Part shown: piece by piece, positions 15,936 to 24,002 of the stretch
How the letters are laid out: the number at the start of each line of letters is the position of its first letter
Numbering within the stretch: position 1 is the stretch's first letter
Assembly (NCBI RefSeq): GCF_000739735.1
Contig: NZ_BBJF01000027.1
Coordinates: 1-33,267, forward strand
Origin: Paraburkholderia ginsengisoli NBRC 100965
GTDB taxonomy: Bacteria > Pseudomonadota > Gammaproteobacteria > Burkholderiales > Burkholderiaceae
Direction of reading: 5' to 3'
Length of the DNA: 33,267 bases
Position numbers and translations under genes: made by a program
The notes under the pieces: model-generated
What the model was told of the DNA's origin: nothing
The model's database searches: none
What the model saw: only the letters and a program-made list of their open reading frames with translations

Positions 15936-16562
15936 TTACGCGCCTGCGAGCTTCATCGCTCGCAGTGTCTTTGCAAATCCGAGGATCTTCATGACGCGTT
16001 TGAGGTTGTACGCCAGCACATGCAAACTCATTTCAGTCGAGACGTTCCCAAGCCTGCGCATCTGGAAGTGGGTTGCGCCCATCCAGTGCTTCAGCGTGCC
16101 AAACACGTGTTCGACTGTTCGTCGCCGTATTGTCATCGCGTCAAGCTGACGATCCAGTCTGCGTTGCATTCTGTCGGGTACCGCTTCGTGTCCCATCGGC
16201 GAATGCGCCGATACGGCGCCGGCATGCACTGTTTTCGGAGTGGACAGTGTGGGCAGGCACTGCTCCAGTAGGTCCGCAATTTCAGCAGATTGGCACTCTC
16301 CAATGAGGTGTAGCGGTATATCGCGCGTTGCCCCGCTGGACAGATACTGGTCGTCTCTGGCGACGTAAATGAAGTCGGCCCGGTCGAAGCGGCCGTCAGC
16401 CTTTGCCCCGGAGGTTTGTGATTTGGGCACGAGGGCCGCAATACCCGCGTCGTCGCATGCCTTGATCTCTGGCGCGCTGAAGTATCCACGGTCTGCCAGT
16501 GCCTTGATTTTCTTCTTGCCCATCGCGTCGCGCGCTGCTTTGGCCATTGGGCTTAACTGCGT
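15936..16562 (-). pseudogene. C-terminal half of an IS1182-family transposase, frameshifted
   Basis: Homologous to residues from about 280 of the intact 485-aa transposase at 27133. The fragment begins LSPMAKAARDAMGKKKIKAL and ends VMKILGFAKTLRAMKLAGA, retaining ADRGY (second Asp) and RRRTVEHVFGTLKHWMG (Glu). In the middle, the expected CPAGQRAIYRYT..RTYWSSACPHCPLRKQC sequence is in another frame (about 16170-16350), so two compensating indels flank it. The N-terminal half is cut off at 16562 by the IS6 element. Confidence 0.8.
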
Positions 16563-17398
16563 GGTTGTGTCGCGATAAGGTCGAAAAGGCGAAAAAATCT
16601 TATATGGTAAGGATTCCTACGTCATCAGAGAATAGAACTGAGCGGCAGCTGTTCGCGCGACACCGCCGTCCGTCATTTGGCCTTTCCTGATCATGTGCAT
16701 TGTCTCAATGCCTGAGAGGATGATGCGGGCACAGCGAAAATCCTTAAAGCCCATCATGGGCCTGGTTCGGCGTTTGATCGCTCGATGATCCTGCTCGACG
16801 ATGTTATTCAAATACTTGACCTGCCGGATCTTGATGGGCGTTTTCCGTCCAGCGTTGAGGGCTTGGAGGGCAGCCAGATTGGCCCCGCTTTTATCCATGG
16901 TCACGATCTCAGGCGCGCCGCTGCGATCGATGGCCTTCTCGAAGTAGCGCCGCGCGGCAGCCTTGTCTCGATACGCGCGCAACAGGAAATCGACCGTATT
17001 TGCGGCCTTGTCCACTGCGCGATACAAGTACTTCCACTGGCCGCGCACCTTGACGTAGGTTTCATCCATCCTCCAGCTCTTACCCACCGCACGCTTGTGC
17101 TTGCGAAAGGCTTTCTCGAACAACGGTACGAGCTTGATGACCCACCGATGCACACTCGAACGGTCAACCTCAAAGCCGCGCTCAGCCATCATCTCTTCGA
17201 GATTGCGAAGGCTTAGCGAGTAGGCAACGTACCACCGCACACACAGCAGGATCACATCCAAGGGATAGTGCAATCGCTTCAGAACTTTCGCGATCCCTGT
17301 CGGTAATATCTTGCGCGGCGTCTTGCCCGTCATGGTCATCGTGCTTGTCTCAAGTCCGGTGGCCGAATTTTACATGATCGCCTTAGCGCGACAGACCC
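16563..17398. mobile_element. IS6-family element, 836 bp, intact
   Basis: The left end is GGTTGTGTCGCGATAAGG (16563-16580). The right end, read inward from 17398, is GGGTCTGTCGCGCTAAGG. These are inverted repeats with three mismatches in 18. The transposase is on the minus strand. The element joins an IS1182 remnant on the left to an aroE-like remnant on the right with no target duplication, so it probably sits at a deletion or rearrangement junction. A sister element of the same length and orientation lies at 30033-30868. Confidence 0.85.
16617..17339 (-). CDS. IS6-family transposase
   Basis: A 240-aa DDE transposase. Features: RLHYPLDVILLCVRWYVAYS, the DNA-binding SLRNLEEMMAERGFEVDRSS, WRMDETYVKVRGQWKYLYRA (first Asp), EIVTMDKSGAN (second Asp) and KYLNNIVEQDHRAIKRR (Glu). 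It appears full-length and active by motif. It is about 85% identical by eye to the copy at 30087, so the two elements are related but not recent duplicates. Confidence 0.92.
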   Translation of the reverse strand: MTMTGKTPRKILPTGIAKVLKRLHYPLDVILLCVRWYVAYSLSLRNLEEMMAERGFEVDRSSVHRWVIKLVPLFEKAFRKHKRAVGKSWRMDETYVKVRGQWKYLYRAVDKAANTVDFLLRAYRDKAAARRYFEKAIDRSGAPEIVTMDKSGANLAALQALNAGRKTPIKIRQVKYLNNIVEQDHRAIKRRTRPMMGFKDFRCARIILSGIETMHMIRKGQMTDGGVARTAAAQFYSLMT

Positions 17399-17721
17399 GT
17401 ATCGACCGCACCGAGGAAGCTCGCTTCGTCGGAAAGCGTCGTTCAGTACTCTGCCGCACTGAACGTGTGCGGTACGGTGATGATCACGCCGTCGACGTTA
17501 CGCATCGGCATCACGCCCGTGAAGAAGGCGGGGAGATCGGCCGGCGCCACGTGGGCGGGCACGACCAGCGCATCGCGCCCGGCTGCCCGCAACGCGCCGG
17601 TGACGCCGGCAGGCGAACGGACCTGCGCGATCGGGTCGCCGACAATGAAATAAACACGCGTCGCACCGCTAAGGCCTTCGTCGAGCGACGGGGAAAACGA
17701 AGATGCGTTCTGCTGGCTCAT
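17399..17721 (-). pseudogene. Shikimate dehydrogenase (AroE-like) N-terminal fragment
   Basis: The N-terminal substrate-binding domain of the shikimate dehydrogenase family is readable: VYFIVGDPIAQVRSPAGV, then VPAHVAPADLPAFF and NVDGVIITVPHTFSAAEY. An in-frame TGA (17443-17445) interrupts it. Beyond it the same frame continues TTLSDEASFLGAV, which fits the family, so the stop probably replaced a Cys codon (TGC to TGA). At 17399 the gene is cut by the IS6 element; the NADP-binding domain is missing. Such paralogues often sit in aromatic or quinate catabolic loci, but none remains here. Confidence 0.75.
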
Positions 17722-18104
17722 GCTGTTTTCAACCTTCTGTGGAGTCTATTTTGCCCCATACACAAGTTCACGGAAAAATGTGCAGCGACGGCGATCGATG
17801 CTATTCGGATGGAGGCGCACACGACCCGTTCCTGTCCGGACTGGATGATCATGTTGTCAAACGACACAAAGTTGACCGGGAAATTGACTTAAAGTCGTCC
17901 CATAGGCACATTCGGGAGCGCACGATAATGAAAAACCGTTACTTATCAACGCGTTGTCGAATAATTGACATAAAGTCGTCCTATTTAGCTGGACGGCTGA
18001 TGCCTTCAATGACGACTTTTTGAGGCGATTTTGCCGATACTTCTGAGTTGAGTGCCACGCGGCAAGTTCAGCAGGGCGCGTGAGAGCCGGGTGCAGGAGA
18101 CGTC
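17722..18104. other. Intergenic region with IS-end-like repeats
   Basis: No gene is supported. Three related motifs occur: TGTCAAACGACACAAAGT starting at 17855, TTGACTTAAAGTCGTCC at 17884-17900, and TTGACATAAAGTCGTCC at 17965-17981. Clustered copies of short related repeats are typical of the ends of IS21-type elements, but no istA or istB gene is present. Confidence 0.45.
17855..17981. repeat. Three copies of a TGTCAAAnGACnnAAAGTnGnCC-type repeat
   Basis: Copies start at 17855, 17884 and 17965. Further copies lie at 18875-18893 (plus), 18933-18955 (minus) and 30875-30899 (minus). The copies at 17855 and 30899 (read on the minus strand) agree over 25 bases. These are probably ends of one transposon family, left behind after loss of the body. 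Confidence 0.55.
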
Positions 18105-18344
18105 ATGCGCTCGAAGGTCGAACCGACGAAGGACGTCGCGCGATTGATTCGCCGACACTTCGACGGCATTGTTGCCCGGACTCAGATGCGCCAAACCAAC
18201 GGTTTCATTGAGGCTATCAACGGCCTGTTTCAAGCCGCCAAACGCAAAGCACGCGGATACGCTCGCTTCGAAACCAAGCGTACGGTCCTGTTCCTCATCG
18301 CTGGAAAACTCAACTTCGCACGCTTTAATGAGCATGCCCGATGA
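18105..18344 (+). pseudogene. C-terminal fragment of an ISL3-family transposase
   Basis: Seventy-nine residues carry the ISL3 C-terminal signature: GIVARTQMRQTNGFIEAING followed by LFQAAKRKARGYARFETKRT and VLFLIAGKLNF. This is the region with the catalytic Glu. The rest of the transposase is not found upstream, so it is a remnant. Confidence 0.8.
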
Positions 18345-18959
18345 GCCCCATTACCCACTCCGTTTTCAAAAGAGCCGAAAATTTCGACAAGCGCGTCCAC
18401 ATGGATTCGCCGGCGGTGCTCCACTCGGGGCGAGACGTGAAGCGTGCTTCGGTAATGCCCTTCGCCTGCCAGAGAATCGGCGTTTCGTGTTCTTCTTGTT
18501 GATCATCACGGTGATTGTCACCTGCTGATTGCGGACAACGTGGTGCTGCCGGCTTTCTGTGCCAAGACGTACCAACTGCGTTCGGCCATCGATGTCCAGA
18601 ACGGTGCATCAAAAGTCAGCGTTGGGATATCACTGGTACTACTAATCAATAGAGGGGCTTTGTCGGACACAGCGAAATATTTCACGGGAATTTTAACCGA
18701 AGTGAGTACGAGTGTGCGTTGCAGCTTCGGCGACCACACATGATGAAGCGTCTGCTTCGGCAGCCGGGAAACTGGCAGGGATTTGGGTGGGTGGATGGCG
18801 ACTATTTCGGACCAGCGATATGGGTCCACTTTGGGTCAAATTCAGCAAAATGGACAAGTTTGTGGCAATAAGAATTGACGCAAAGTTGACCGGCGCTGCC
18901 CGCTGCGCCTTATAAACTGGTCTTTTGGGGGAGGACGACTTTGTGTCATTTGACAGCAG
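18345..18959. other. Intergenic region, no gene recognised, two IS-end-like repeats
   Basis: About 600 bp without a supported gene. Open frames here show no family pattern. Near its end, TTGACGCAAAGTTGACCGG (18875-18893, plus) and a minus-strand copy of TGTCAAATGACACAAAGTCG (18936-18955) face each other about 40 bp apart, like two closely spaced transposon ends. Confidence 0.4.
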
Positions 18960-19169
18960 CTGGCCAGCACGTCCGCGCACGCGTTGCGGCACACCTTCGG
19001 CACCCAGGCGATCCGGCAGATGCCAGTGAACGTCGTGCAGGCCATTCTCGGCCACACCTCGCTGCAGACCACCTCGATCCATACGCGCGCCGGGCGCCAG
19101 AAGATGCTGGAAGCCGCTGAACGGTATTACTCGGCAGGCGGGGAGACGCCCGCTGCGACGGGCCGGTAA
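18960..19169 (+). pseudogene. C-terminal fragment of a tyrosine recombinase without its catalytic Tyr
   Basis: The fragment reads LASTSAHALRHTFGTQAIRQ, NVVQAILGHTSLQTTSIHTR, then QKMLEAAERYY. It matches the C-terminal catalytic region of phage-integrase-type recombinases, with the HxxR-type histidine in LRHTFGTQ and the GHTSLQTT histidine. The nucleophilic tyrosine expected in TTSIYTRA is a histidine (CAT), so the piece could not act even if expressed. The N-terminal part is absent. Confidence 0.75.
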
Positions 19170-19253
19170 GCGGGCGTGTCGGGGTAACCTTCAGGGGTCG
19201 GACTTTTTCGTTCGCCGGGTTGTTTGACGGGCGTTTCGAATGTCGCCGATCGA

Positions 19254-20484
19254 CTGCGGATTCAACCGGTCGATGCAACACAATCTGAACTGAGCGAGCA
19301 GCGGGAGTGTTGCAGATGAAGTACAGAACCCGGATTTATTACAGCGAGAGCCAGAAAGCGTTAATGTGGGAACTCTGGCGCAAAGGCGAATCGCTTCAGC
19401 ATATTGCGCAGCTATTCGACCGGAATCATTCATCGATACAGGGAATTCTGGCGCAGACTGGCGGAATACAGCCGACACCGCGACGTCGCTCCAGACTGGC
19501 GCTGACGTTGGCCGAGCGTGAGGAGATATCGCGCGCGGTGGTAGCCGGCCACTCGATTCGTGCGGTGGCCAGCCGGCTTGGACGGTCACCTTCCACTATC
19601 AGCAGGGAAATCAGGCGAAATGGTGGTTCTCAAGGGTATCGGGCGAATCAGGCCGATGCACTTGCGTGGGATCGTGCCCGTCGCCCCAAGGAATGCAAGC
19701 TCGTCGGGAATCGGGAACTCACCCGGGTCGTGGCGGCCAAACTCCAGCTGCAGTGGTCGCCAGAACAGATTGCCGGTTGGCTCAAGCACTCTTACGCGGT
19801 CAACAGGGACTATCAGGTGTCGCACGAGACGATCTACCGGAGCCTTTATATACAGGCCCGCGGTGCGCTAAAGAAGGAATTGCTGGAGCATTTGCGCCGA
19901 ACGCGAGCGATGCGTCGTTCCCGTCATCACACCATGAAGACTGACGACCACGGCAGAATCTGCGACGCCGTATCGATTAGCGAACGCCCGGCGACAGCTG
20001 ACGACCGCGCGATACCAGGTCATTGGGAAGGCGATCTGCTGTTTGGCAACGCGAACAGCCAGATTGCAACTCTCGTCGAACGTCAGACCCGCTACGTCAT
20101 GCTGGTGAAGATTGCCAGCAAGGATACAGAGACCGTCGTCAACGCTCTCATAAAACATGCTGGCAAGCTGCCTGAGGAACTGTATAGATCGCTGACCTGG
20201 GATCGGGGCAAAGAAATGGCTGGCCATAAGCGCTTCACTGTGGCTACTGACATCAAGGTCTACTTCTGTGATCCGCAGCATCCCTGGCAACGTGGCTCGA
20301 ACGAAAACACAAATGGGCTTCTCAGACAGTACTTCCCTAGAGGTATCGATCTCTCTGGTTATTCACAGGCCAGACTTAATGCTGTGGCGAGGCGACTCAA
20401 CGAACGTCCTCGAAAAACACTAGACTTCGACACACCAGCCGAACGATTTCAGCAAGCCGTTGCATCGACCGGTTGAATCCGCAG
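19254..20484. mobile_element. IS30-family insertion sequence, 1231 bp, intact
   Basis: Perfect 26-bp inverted repeats start CTGCGGATTCAACCGGTC at 19254-19279 and mirror at 20459-20484. The transposase fills the interior, and its stop codon lies inside the right repeat. No 2-3 bp target duplication is obvious from the flanks. Perfect ends and an unbroken gene suggest recent arrival. Confidence 0.9.
19307..20476 (+). CDS. IS30-family transposase
   Basis: A 389-aa transposase. The N-terminal helix-turn-helix regions include LWRKGESLQHIAQLFDRNHS and IRAVASRLGRSPSTISREIR. The DDE catalytic core shows GHWEGDLLFGNAN (first Asp), SLTWDRGKEMAGH (second Asp) and NENTNGLLRQYFPRGIDLS (Glu), all hallmark IS30 motifs. 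The start at 19307 is an early codon; the ATG at 19316 (MKYRTRIYYSES) is about equally likely and better placed for the family's usual N-terminus. Appears fully functional. Confidence 0.92.
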   Translation: MLQMKYRTRIYYSESQKALMWELWRKGESLQHIAQLFDRNHSSIQGILAQTGGIQPTPRRRSRLALTLAEREEISRAVVAGHSIRAVASRLGRSPSTISREIRRNGGSQGYRANQADALAWDRARRPKECKLVGNRELTRVVAAKLQLQWSPEQIAGWLKHSYAVNRDYQVSHETIYRSLYIQARGALKKELLEHLRRTRAMRRSRHHTMKTDDHGRICDAVSISERPATADDRAIPGHWEGDLLFGNANSQIATLVERQTRYVMLVKIASKDTETVVNALIKHAGKLPEELYRSLTWDRGKEMAGHKRFTVATDIKVYFCDPQHPWQRGSNENTNGLLRQYFPRGIDLSGYSQARLNAVARRLNERPRKTLDFDTPAERFQQAVASTG

Positions 20485-20549
20485 ACCTAAGCGGACGTTC
20501 ACGTCTCAATGCTGACATGCTTGCTCACTGCTGCAGACTGGTCGTTCGG

Positions 20550-20660
20550 CGAAGGCAGCCTACGCGTCAGAAAGTGTGTGTAGCCCGTTCGGTGCTTGAA
20601 TGTCCCGAAGAGATGTTCGCCCGTCCGCTTATGTATCGTAGTCGCGTCCGCTGCCTTGTC
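20550..20660 (-). pseudogene. Small IS1182-family transposase fragment
   Basis: About 37 residues (ATTIHKRTGEHLFGTFKHRT then GYTHFLTRRLPS) align with residues about 417-450 of the intact IS1182 transposase at 27133, the catalytic Glu region. The conserved RRRTVEH has become HKRTGEH. Remnant just right of the IS30 element. Confidence 0.65.
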
Positions 20661-20966
20661 GGGCTTGGCGTTGGACTGCTTCAGGCACCGACTCATGTTC
20701 CCATCGTTTAATTCGCCGATAGTGACTTGGCGTCCATTGTGACTTCATGGAACGCTGAGGACACGAGCGGCTCCAGTAACGACGCAGTGGAATGCCATGC
20801 CTTGGTCCTGATAGTTGTTGGTCTATACACCGGAGATCGTTACCGTTGTTTGTGGACAGAATCGGTCACTCGCGTCCGTCGCAGCCGACGAGTGCATCTT
20901 CTACGCAAAGCGGGAAACGGTACAAATCGGATGCTTACAGTCCGGTGCAGTCTCAGGCAAGCCAAC

Positions 20967-21926
20967 TCACCAGAGTTGCCTGACGGTCAGGCGGACAGTT
21001 TGCGCCTCCGGTTGCCCGGCAGGTTTGGCCACTACACCTTCGTAATTAAGCACCAGGTCACCTCCGGGCCGAAACCGCCAACCCAGGCCTGCGCCAAGCC
21101 GAAGCGTATTGGCAGCGTTGTGCTGGTCGACGCCGTCGATACGGGTCTCGCCGCCGATATTGTAATAAGCATCCGCCGACAGCCACAACGTCGAAGTCAC
21201 GTTCCGGCTCGCGTGTCCCTCGATAACGAATAGTGGTTTTTGTGTAAGATCAGAAGCATTCCCCACGCGGTAATCCCCATTGGTCGTAAATATGGCGGCC
21301 GAAACATAGGTTTCGAGCCATGTGCGACCCTGGTCAGGCGTGTAGCTGTAGTTAATCGTCGGACGGAACGTCCAGCGGTTCGAACTAGGATTCAACGCGT
21401 TCGTCGGATCGTATTCCCCGAGTGGCGTACCGACAAAAAAATGAAAGCTAGAGTAAGTCTGCGGAACGAAGTACCGGAATTGTTCTCTCGTCAGCGCCGG
21501 GCCGCCAAATAGGTTGATCTGCCAAAGCAGAGCGATATCCGAGACCCCATGATTCGACGCACTGAATGCGTCGGAACTTGCACTCACGTGGCGATAAGGA
21601 AGAATCGCCGAAACACCGCCCGTTCGCCCCCAGTAATCCATGATCCGCGTGACAACAACCGACTGTGACAGGACGTTGGCGCGCGTGCTCGATGTCACGT
21701 CCATGCCGTCCTCGGGCGTCACCGATGTGGCGTAACCAGCATTGTAGGACGTCAGCCACGTGTCTACCGGTGCATTGAGGTAGTCACGCGCTGAACCGGC
21801 ATGTACCGAGGCGGGAAGCATCGCAAGCATCGCTAGTCCGCAGGCTGCAGCCGCCATTTTGAAGCGCGCTGTGCCGGGAAATCCGGCAGACTGCCGGCTG
21901 GATTCCGCGTAAGTGGCAGTTGGCAT
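20967..21926 (-). CDS. MetA/SphA-like outer-membrane transporter
   Basis: A 319-aa predicted outer-membrane beta-barrel of the phenol-degradation MetA/SphA group, whose members are linked to uptake of hydrophobic compounds. An unusually long N-terminus precedes the signal peptide core (MAAAACGLAMLAMLPASVHA). Mature features include GSARDYLNAPVDTWLTSYNA, the barrel region FFVGTPLGEYDPTNALNPSS, and the C-terminus RLTVRQLW. The ATG at 21926 lacks a good ribosome site; an internal start at Met24 would fit a normal signal peptide. It is the last of three envelope genes on the minus strand, 160 bp after the P450-like gene, and may admit its substrate. Confidence 0.78.
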   Translation of the reverse strand: MPTATYAESSRQSAGFPGTARFKMAAAACGLAMLAMLPASVHAGSARDYLNAPVDTWLTSYNAGYATSVTPEDGMDVTSSTRANVLSQSVVVTRIMDYWGRTGGVSAILPYRHVSASSDAFSASNHGVSDIALLWQINLFGGPALTREQFRYFVPQTYSSFHFFVGTPLGEYDPTNALNPSSNRWTFRPTINYSYTPDQGRTWLETYVSAAIFTTNGDYRVGNASDLTQKPLFVIEGHASRNVTSTLWLSADAYYNIGGETRIDGVDQHNAANTLRLGAGLGWRFRPGGDLVLNYEGVVAKPAGQPEAQTVRLTVRQLW

Positions 21927-21993
21927 GAGCAGACGGCGAACGGTGGCTGGGCGGCTGTGCAGTGTTGCCGCCAGGCCGCCTCTTAAGGAAACT

Positions 21994-22010
21994 CCCGGCT
22001 ACGCGCCGGG
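21994..22010 (-). terminator. GC-rich hairpin between the P450-like and barrel genes
   Basis: CCCGGC (21994-21999) pairs with GCCGGG (22005-22010) across a 5-nt loop. There is only a short T tract (AGTTTCC) after it on the minus strand. It may attenuate or process the transcript between the two genes rather than fully terminate it. Confidence 0.35.
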
Positions 22011-22087
22011 TCGCGCCATCCCGCGTGACTTGTCCTCTTCACGGTACGGCTTTTGTTCCCCATGGGTTCACATCGGTCATTGCGAAT

Positions 22088-23683
22088 TCAGGAGGATCGA
22101 CTGAAGCCGATGTTGTCGTCGATCACCGCGCCCGGGCCCACAGGGACCCGTCCAGGGTGAGGCAACGCAAGTTTTTGGAAGACGATTTTGTCGTGCCAGA
22201 CCTTGCGCAGGAAATCTTCAAAGACCTGAATGGTAAACTGCTCGCCAGGGCAGCGCCGGTAACTGAATCCAAATGGCGCGAAGCCCGCATAGTCGCAAAC
22301 TGGCTTGGGCTTGCCATCCACCACGCCGAATACCGTGCCGAAACCGCTATTGGTCACGCCTACGTTCCGGCCGTCCTTGACCTCGAGCGTCGTGATATCG
22401 AACGGGCAACGGGCAAGACCTATCTTTTTGCATGTCTCCTCATTGATCTCGGCGCTTGTCGGTACGCTGCGATAGCGCTCGGGATCGAACTGGTCTGGAT
22501 TGGTCCAATGTACCGGACTATGACTGGTGCTTGTATGCGGTGTGCTGACGTAGCTGTTGCGCTCAAATGGCAGGCCAAAGTGCGCGTGGGGAGATCCGCC
22601 GTAGAAGGTCGATTCTCGCGCATCCGTGATGCTCGAAACGCTTCCTCCATTGGGTGAGATCGTACGGAACAGCTCCATGATGAACAGTTCCAGCGGCGTG
22701 TACGGTGCGCCATTCGCGTTATCGTAATCACCGGACATTGTCTTCTGGAAGGCTGCCCGAACTGCCGCATCGCCGCCGGTTTCACTCAGCCTCGACATGA
22801 TGCCGAAGATCGTATTGCCCCATTGACTGAAGGCTACGAAGTTGTGGAAGCATTCAAAAACGATATCCTTCTTGCTGAAATGCTCACCATTGCCGGCATT
22901 TTTTAGCCAATACCATGCCATTGTCTTTTCAGCATTGGGCGCTCGCCCCGAGCCGATGTCCTCAACGTGCTTGTCGATCCATTGTTTCAGGAAGTCGAGA
23001 TGCTTGCGCACCAGCATGTAGTTTTTATAGACGATCGGCTGGGACGGGTCGCGATAGGCGAGGACCGTATTGAATGCTTCACCTATCTGCCGGACCTCCG
23101 TCGGAATGGCGTCACCCTTTACGCCAAGGTGTAAATCCCAATAGACGTCGAAATAGTAATCCAGATAGTGCCGCATAAAAGGCTTGCCGGCGAATTTCGG
23201 CGCCATGAGCTGGTCGAAAAAGGCAGTGACCTTGTCGCCATACATTGGCCGGTACAGATCCGGTGTGACGGCGGAGAAGTAGATGCGTTTGCGAAGGTTA
23301 TTGTCCCCACGCTTTTCCAGTCCCTGCAGGAAGACCGTGACACCCTCCTCCGGCGTGGGTTTCCAGTCCTTGTAGATCAACCCCCAAAGATCGTGCGGAA
23401 GCGCGTTTTCCTTGCTGAAGTTCAGGTCGATCATTGGAAGAAGTGGCCGCTCGCCTTCAAACAGACTGGTCAGGAAGAAAGGAACGACAGCGTTCTCAAC
23501 ATAGGTGCGGTCAAAATTCGCTGGAATGGTCTTGCGAAAACGGGCCAGTGCCGCGCCAATGTGATCTGGCTGATAACCACCCCCATCCGCTGTCTGCGCT
23601 TCAGCGACTCCGCTGCTTCCTGCCGTTGCGCCGGCGGCCAGGCCCAATGCTGCAGTACTCTTCAAAAATTTACGCCGTTCCAT
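22088..23683 (-). CDS. Tat-exported cytochrome P450-like protein
   Basis: A 531-aa protein. It begins MERRKFLKSTAALGLAAGAT, a twin-arginine signal (RRKFLK) with probable cleavage near VAEA, so it should be folded with its cofactor and sent to the periplasm. P450 landmarks in order: the ExxR of helix K (ELFR, Glu337-Arg340), FDPERYR (399-405), and the Cys-ligand loop PFGFSYRRCPGEQF (Cys478) followed by helix L. The loop departs from FxxGxRxCxG: Phe at -7 is kept but the Gly at -4 is Ser. The usual I-helix acid/alcohol pair (AGxxT) is not evident; that region reads FHNFVAFSQWGNTIF. This favours a peroxidase, isomerase or hydroperoxide-type reaction over ordinary reductase-driven monooxygenation, which is inference. 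A start at 23683 is chosen for GGAG 7 nt upstream and because it places RR correctly. It lies between two outer-membrane barrel genes. Confidence 0.75.
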   Translation of the reverse strand: MERRKFLKSTAALGLAAGATAGSSGVAEAQTADGGGYQPDHIGAALARFRKTIPANFDRTYVENAVVPFFLTSLFEGERPLLPMIDLNFSKENALPHDLWGLIYKDWKPTPEEGVTVFLQGLEKRGDNNLRKRIYFSAVTPDLYRPMYGDKVTAFFDQLMAPKFAGKPFMRHYLDYYFDVYWDLHLGVKGDAIPTEVRQIGEAFNTVLAYRDPSQPIVYKNYMLVRKHLDFLKQWIDKHVEDIGSGRAPNAEKTMAWYWLKNAGNGEHFSKKDIVFECFHNFVAFSQWGNTIFGIMSRLSETGGDAAVRAAFQKTMSGDYDNANGAPYTPLELFIMELFRTISPNGGSVSSITDARESTFYGGSPHAHFGLPFERNSYVSTPHTSTSHSPVHWTNPDQFDPERYRSVPTSAEINEETCKKIGLARCPFDITTLEVKDGRNVGVTNSGFGTVFGVVDGKPKPVCDYAGFAPFGFSYRRCPGEQFTIQVFEDFLRKVWHDKIVFQKLALPHPGRVPVGPGAVIDDNIGFSRSS

Positions 23684-24002
23684 GTCGGTGCTCCGTATAT
23701 GACTTTCTGCGAAATTAGAGAAAGCGAACGTCCACTTCATGTTTTCGGCCTACGACTCCTTTAAGACAAGATCAAACCAGGAAAAAACGCAGCGAAGGTA
23801 TTGGCGCGAACGTGCTCACCAGTACGGTGCGCACTTCAGCGAGAAAAGCCATATGCCTTGCCTCAACGTTGTAGCTGATCAAGAGCGCAGCCTGGTCACC
23901 CTGCGAACCTCCAGTGGGCCCGGATTTCTAAACACACAATAGGAGCAGTTCATCGATCCGGAAGAAAGAAGAATAGATAAAACTAGCTTCTAACTCACAA
24001 AA
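23684..24002. other. Intergenic region between P450-like and MipA/OmpV genes
   Basis: About 320 bp without a supported gene. It is long enough for the P450-like gene to have its own promoter. No clear terminator hairpin with a T tract was seen. Confidence 0.4.

Noticed and set aside
18345..18870. Several 60-120 aa open frames on both strands
   Set aside because: None has a family motif, membrane pattern or convincing ribosome site; treated as unrecognised intergenic sequence.
21962..22657. 231-aa plus-strand frame opposite the P450-like gene
   Set aside because: Antisense to conserved P450 motifs; no signal of its own.
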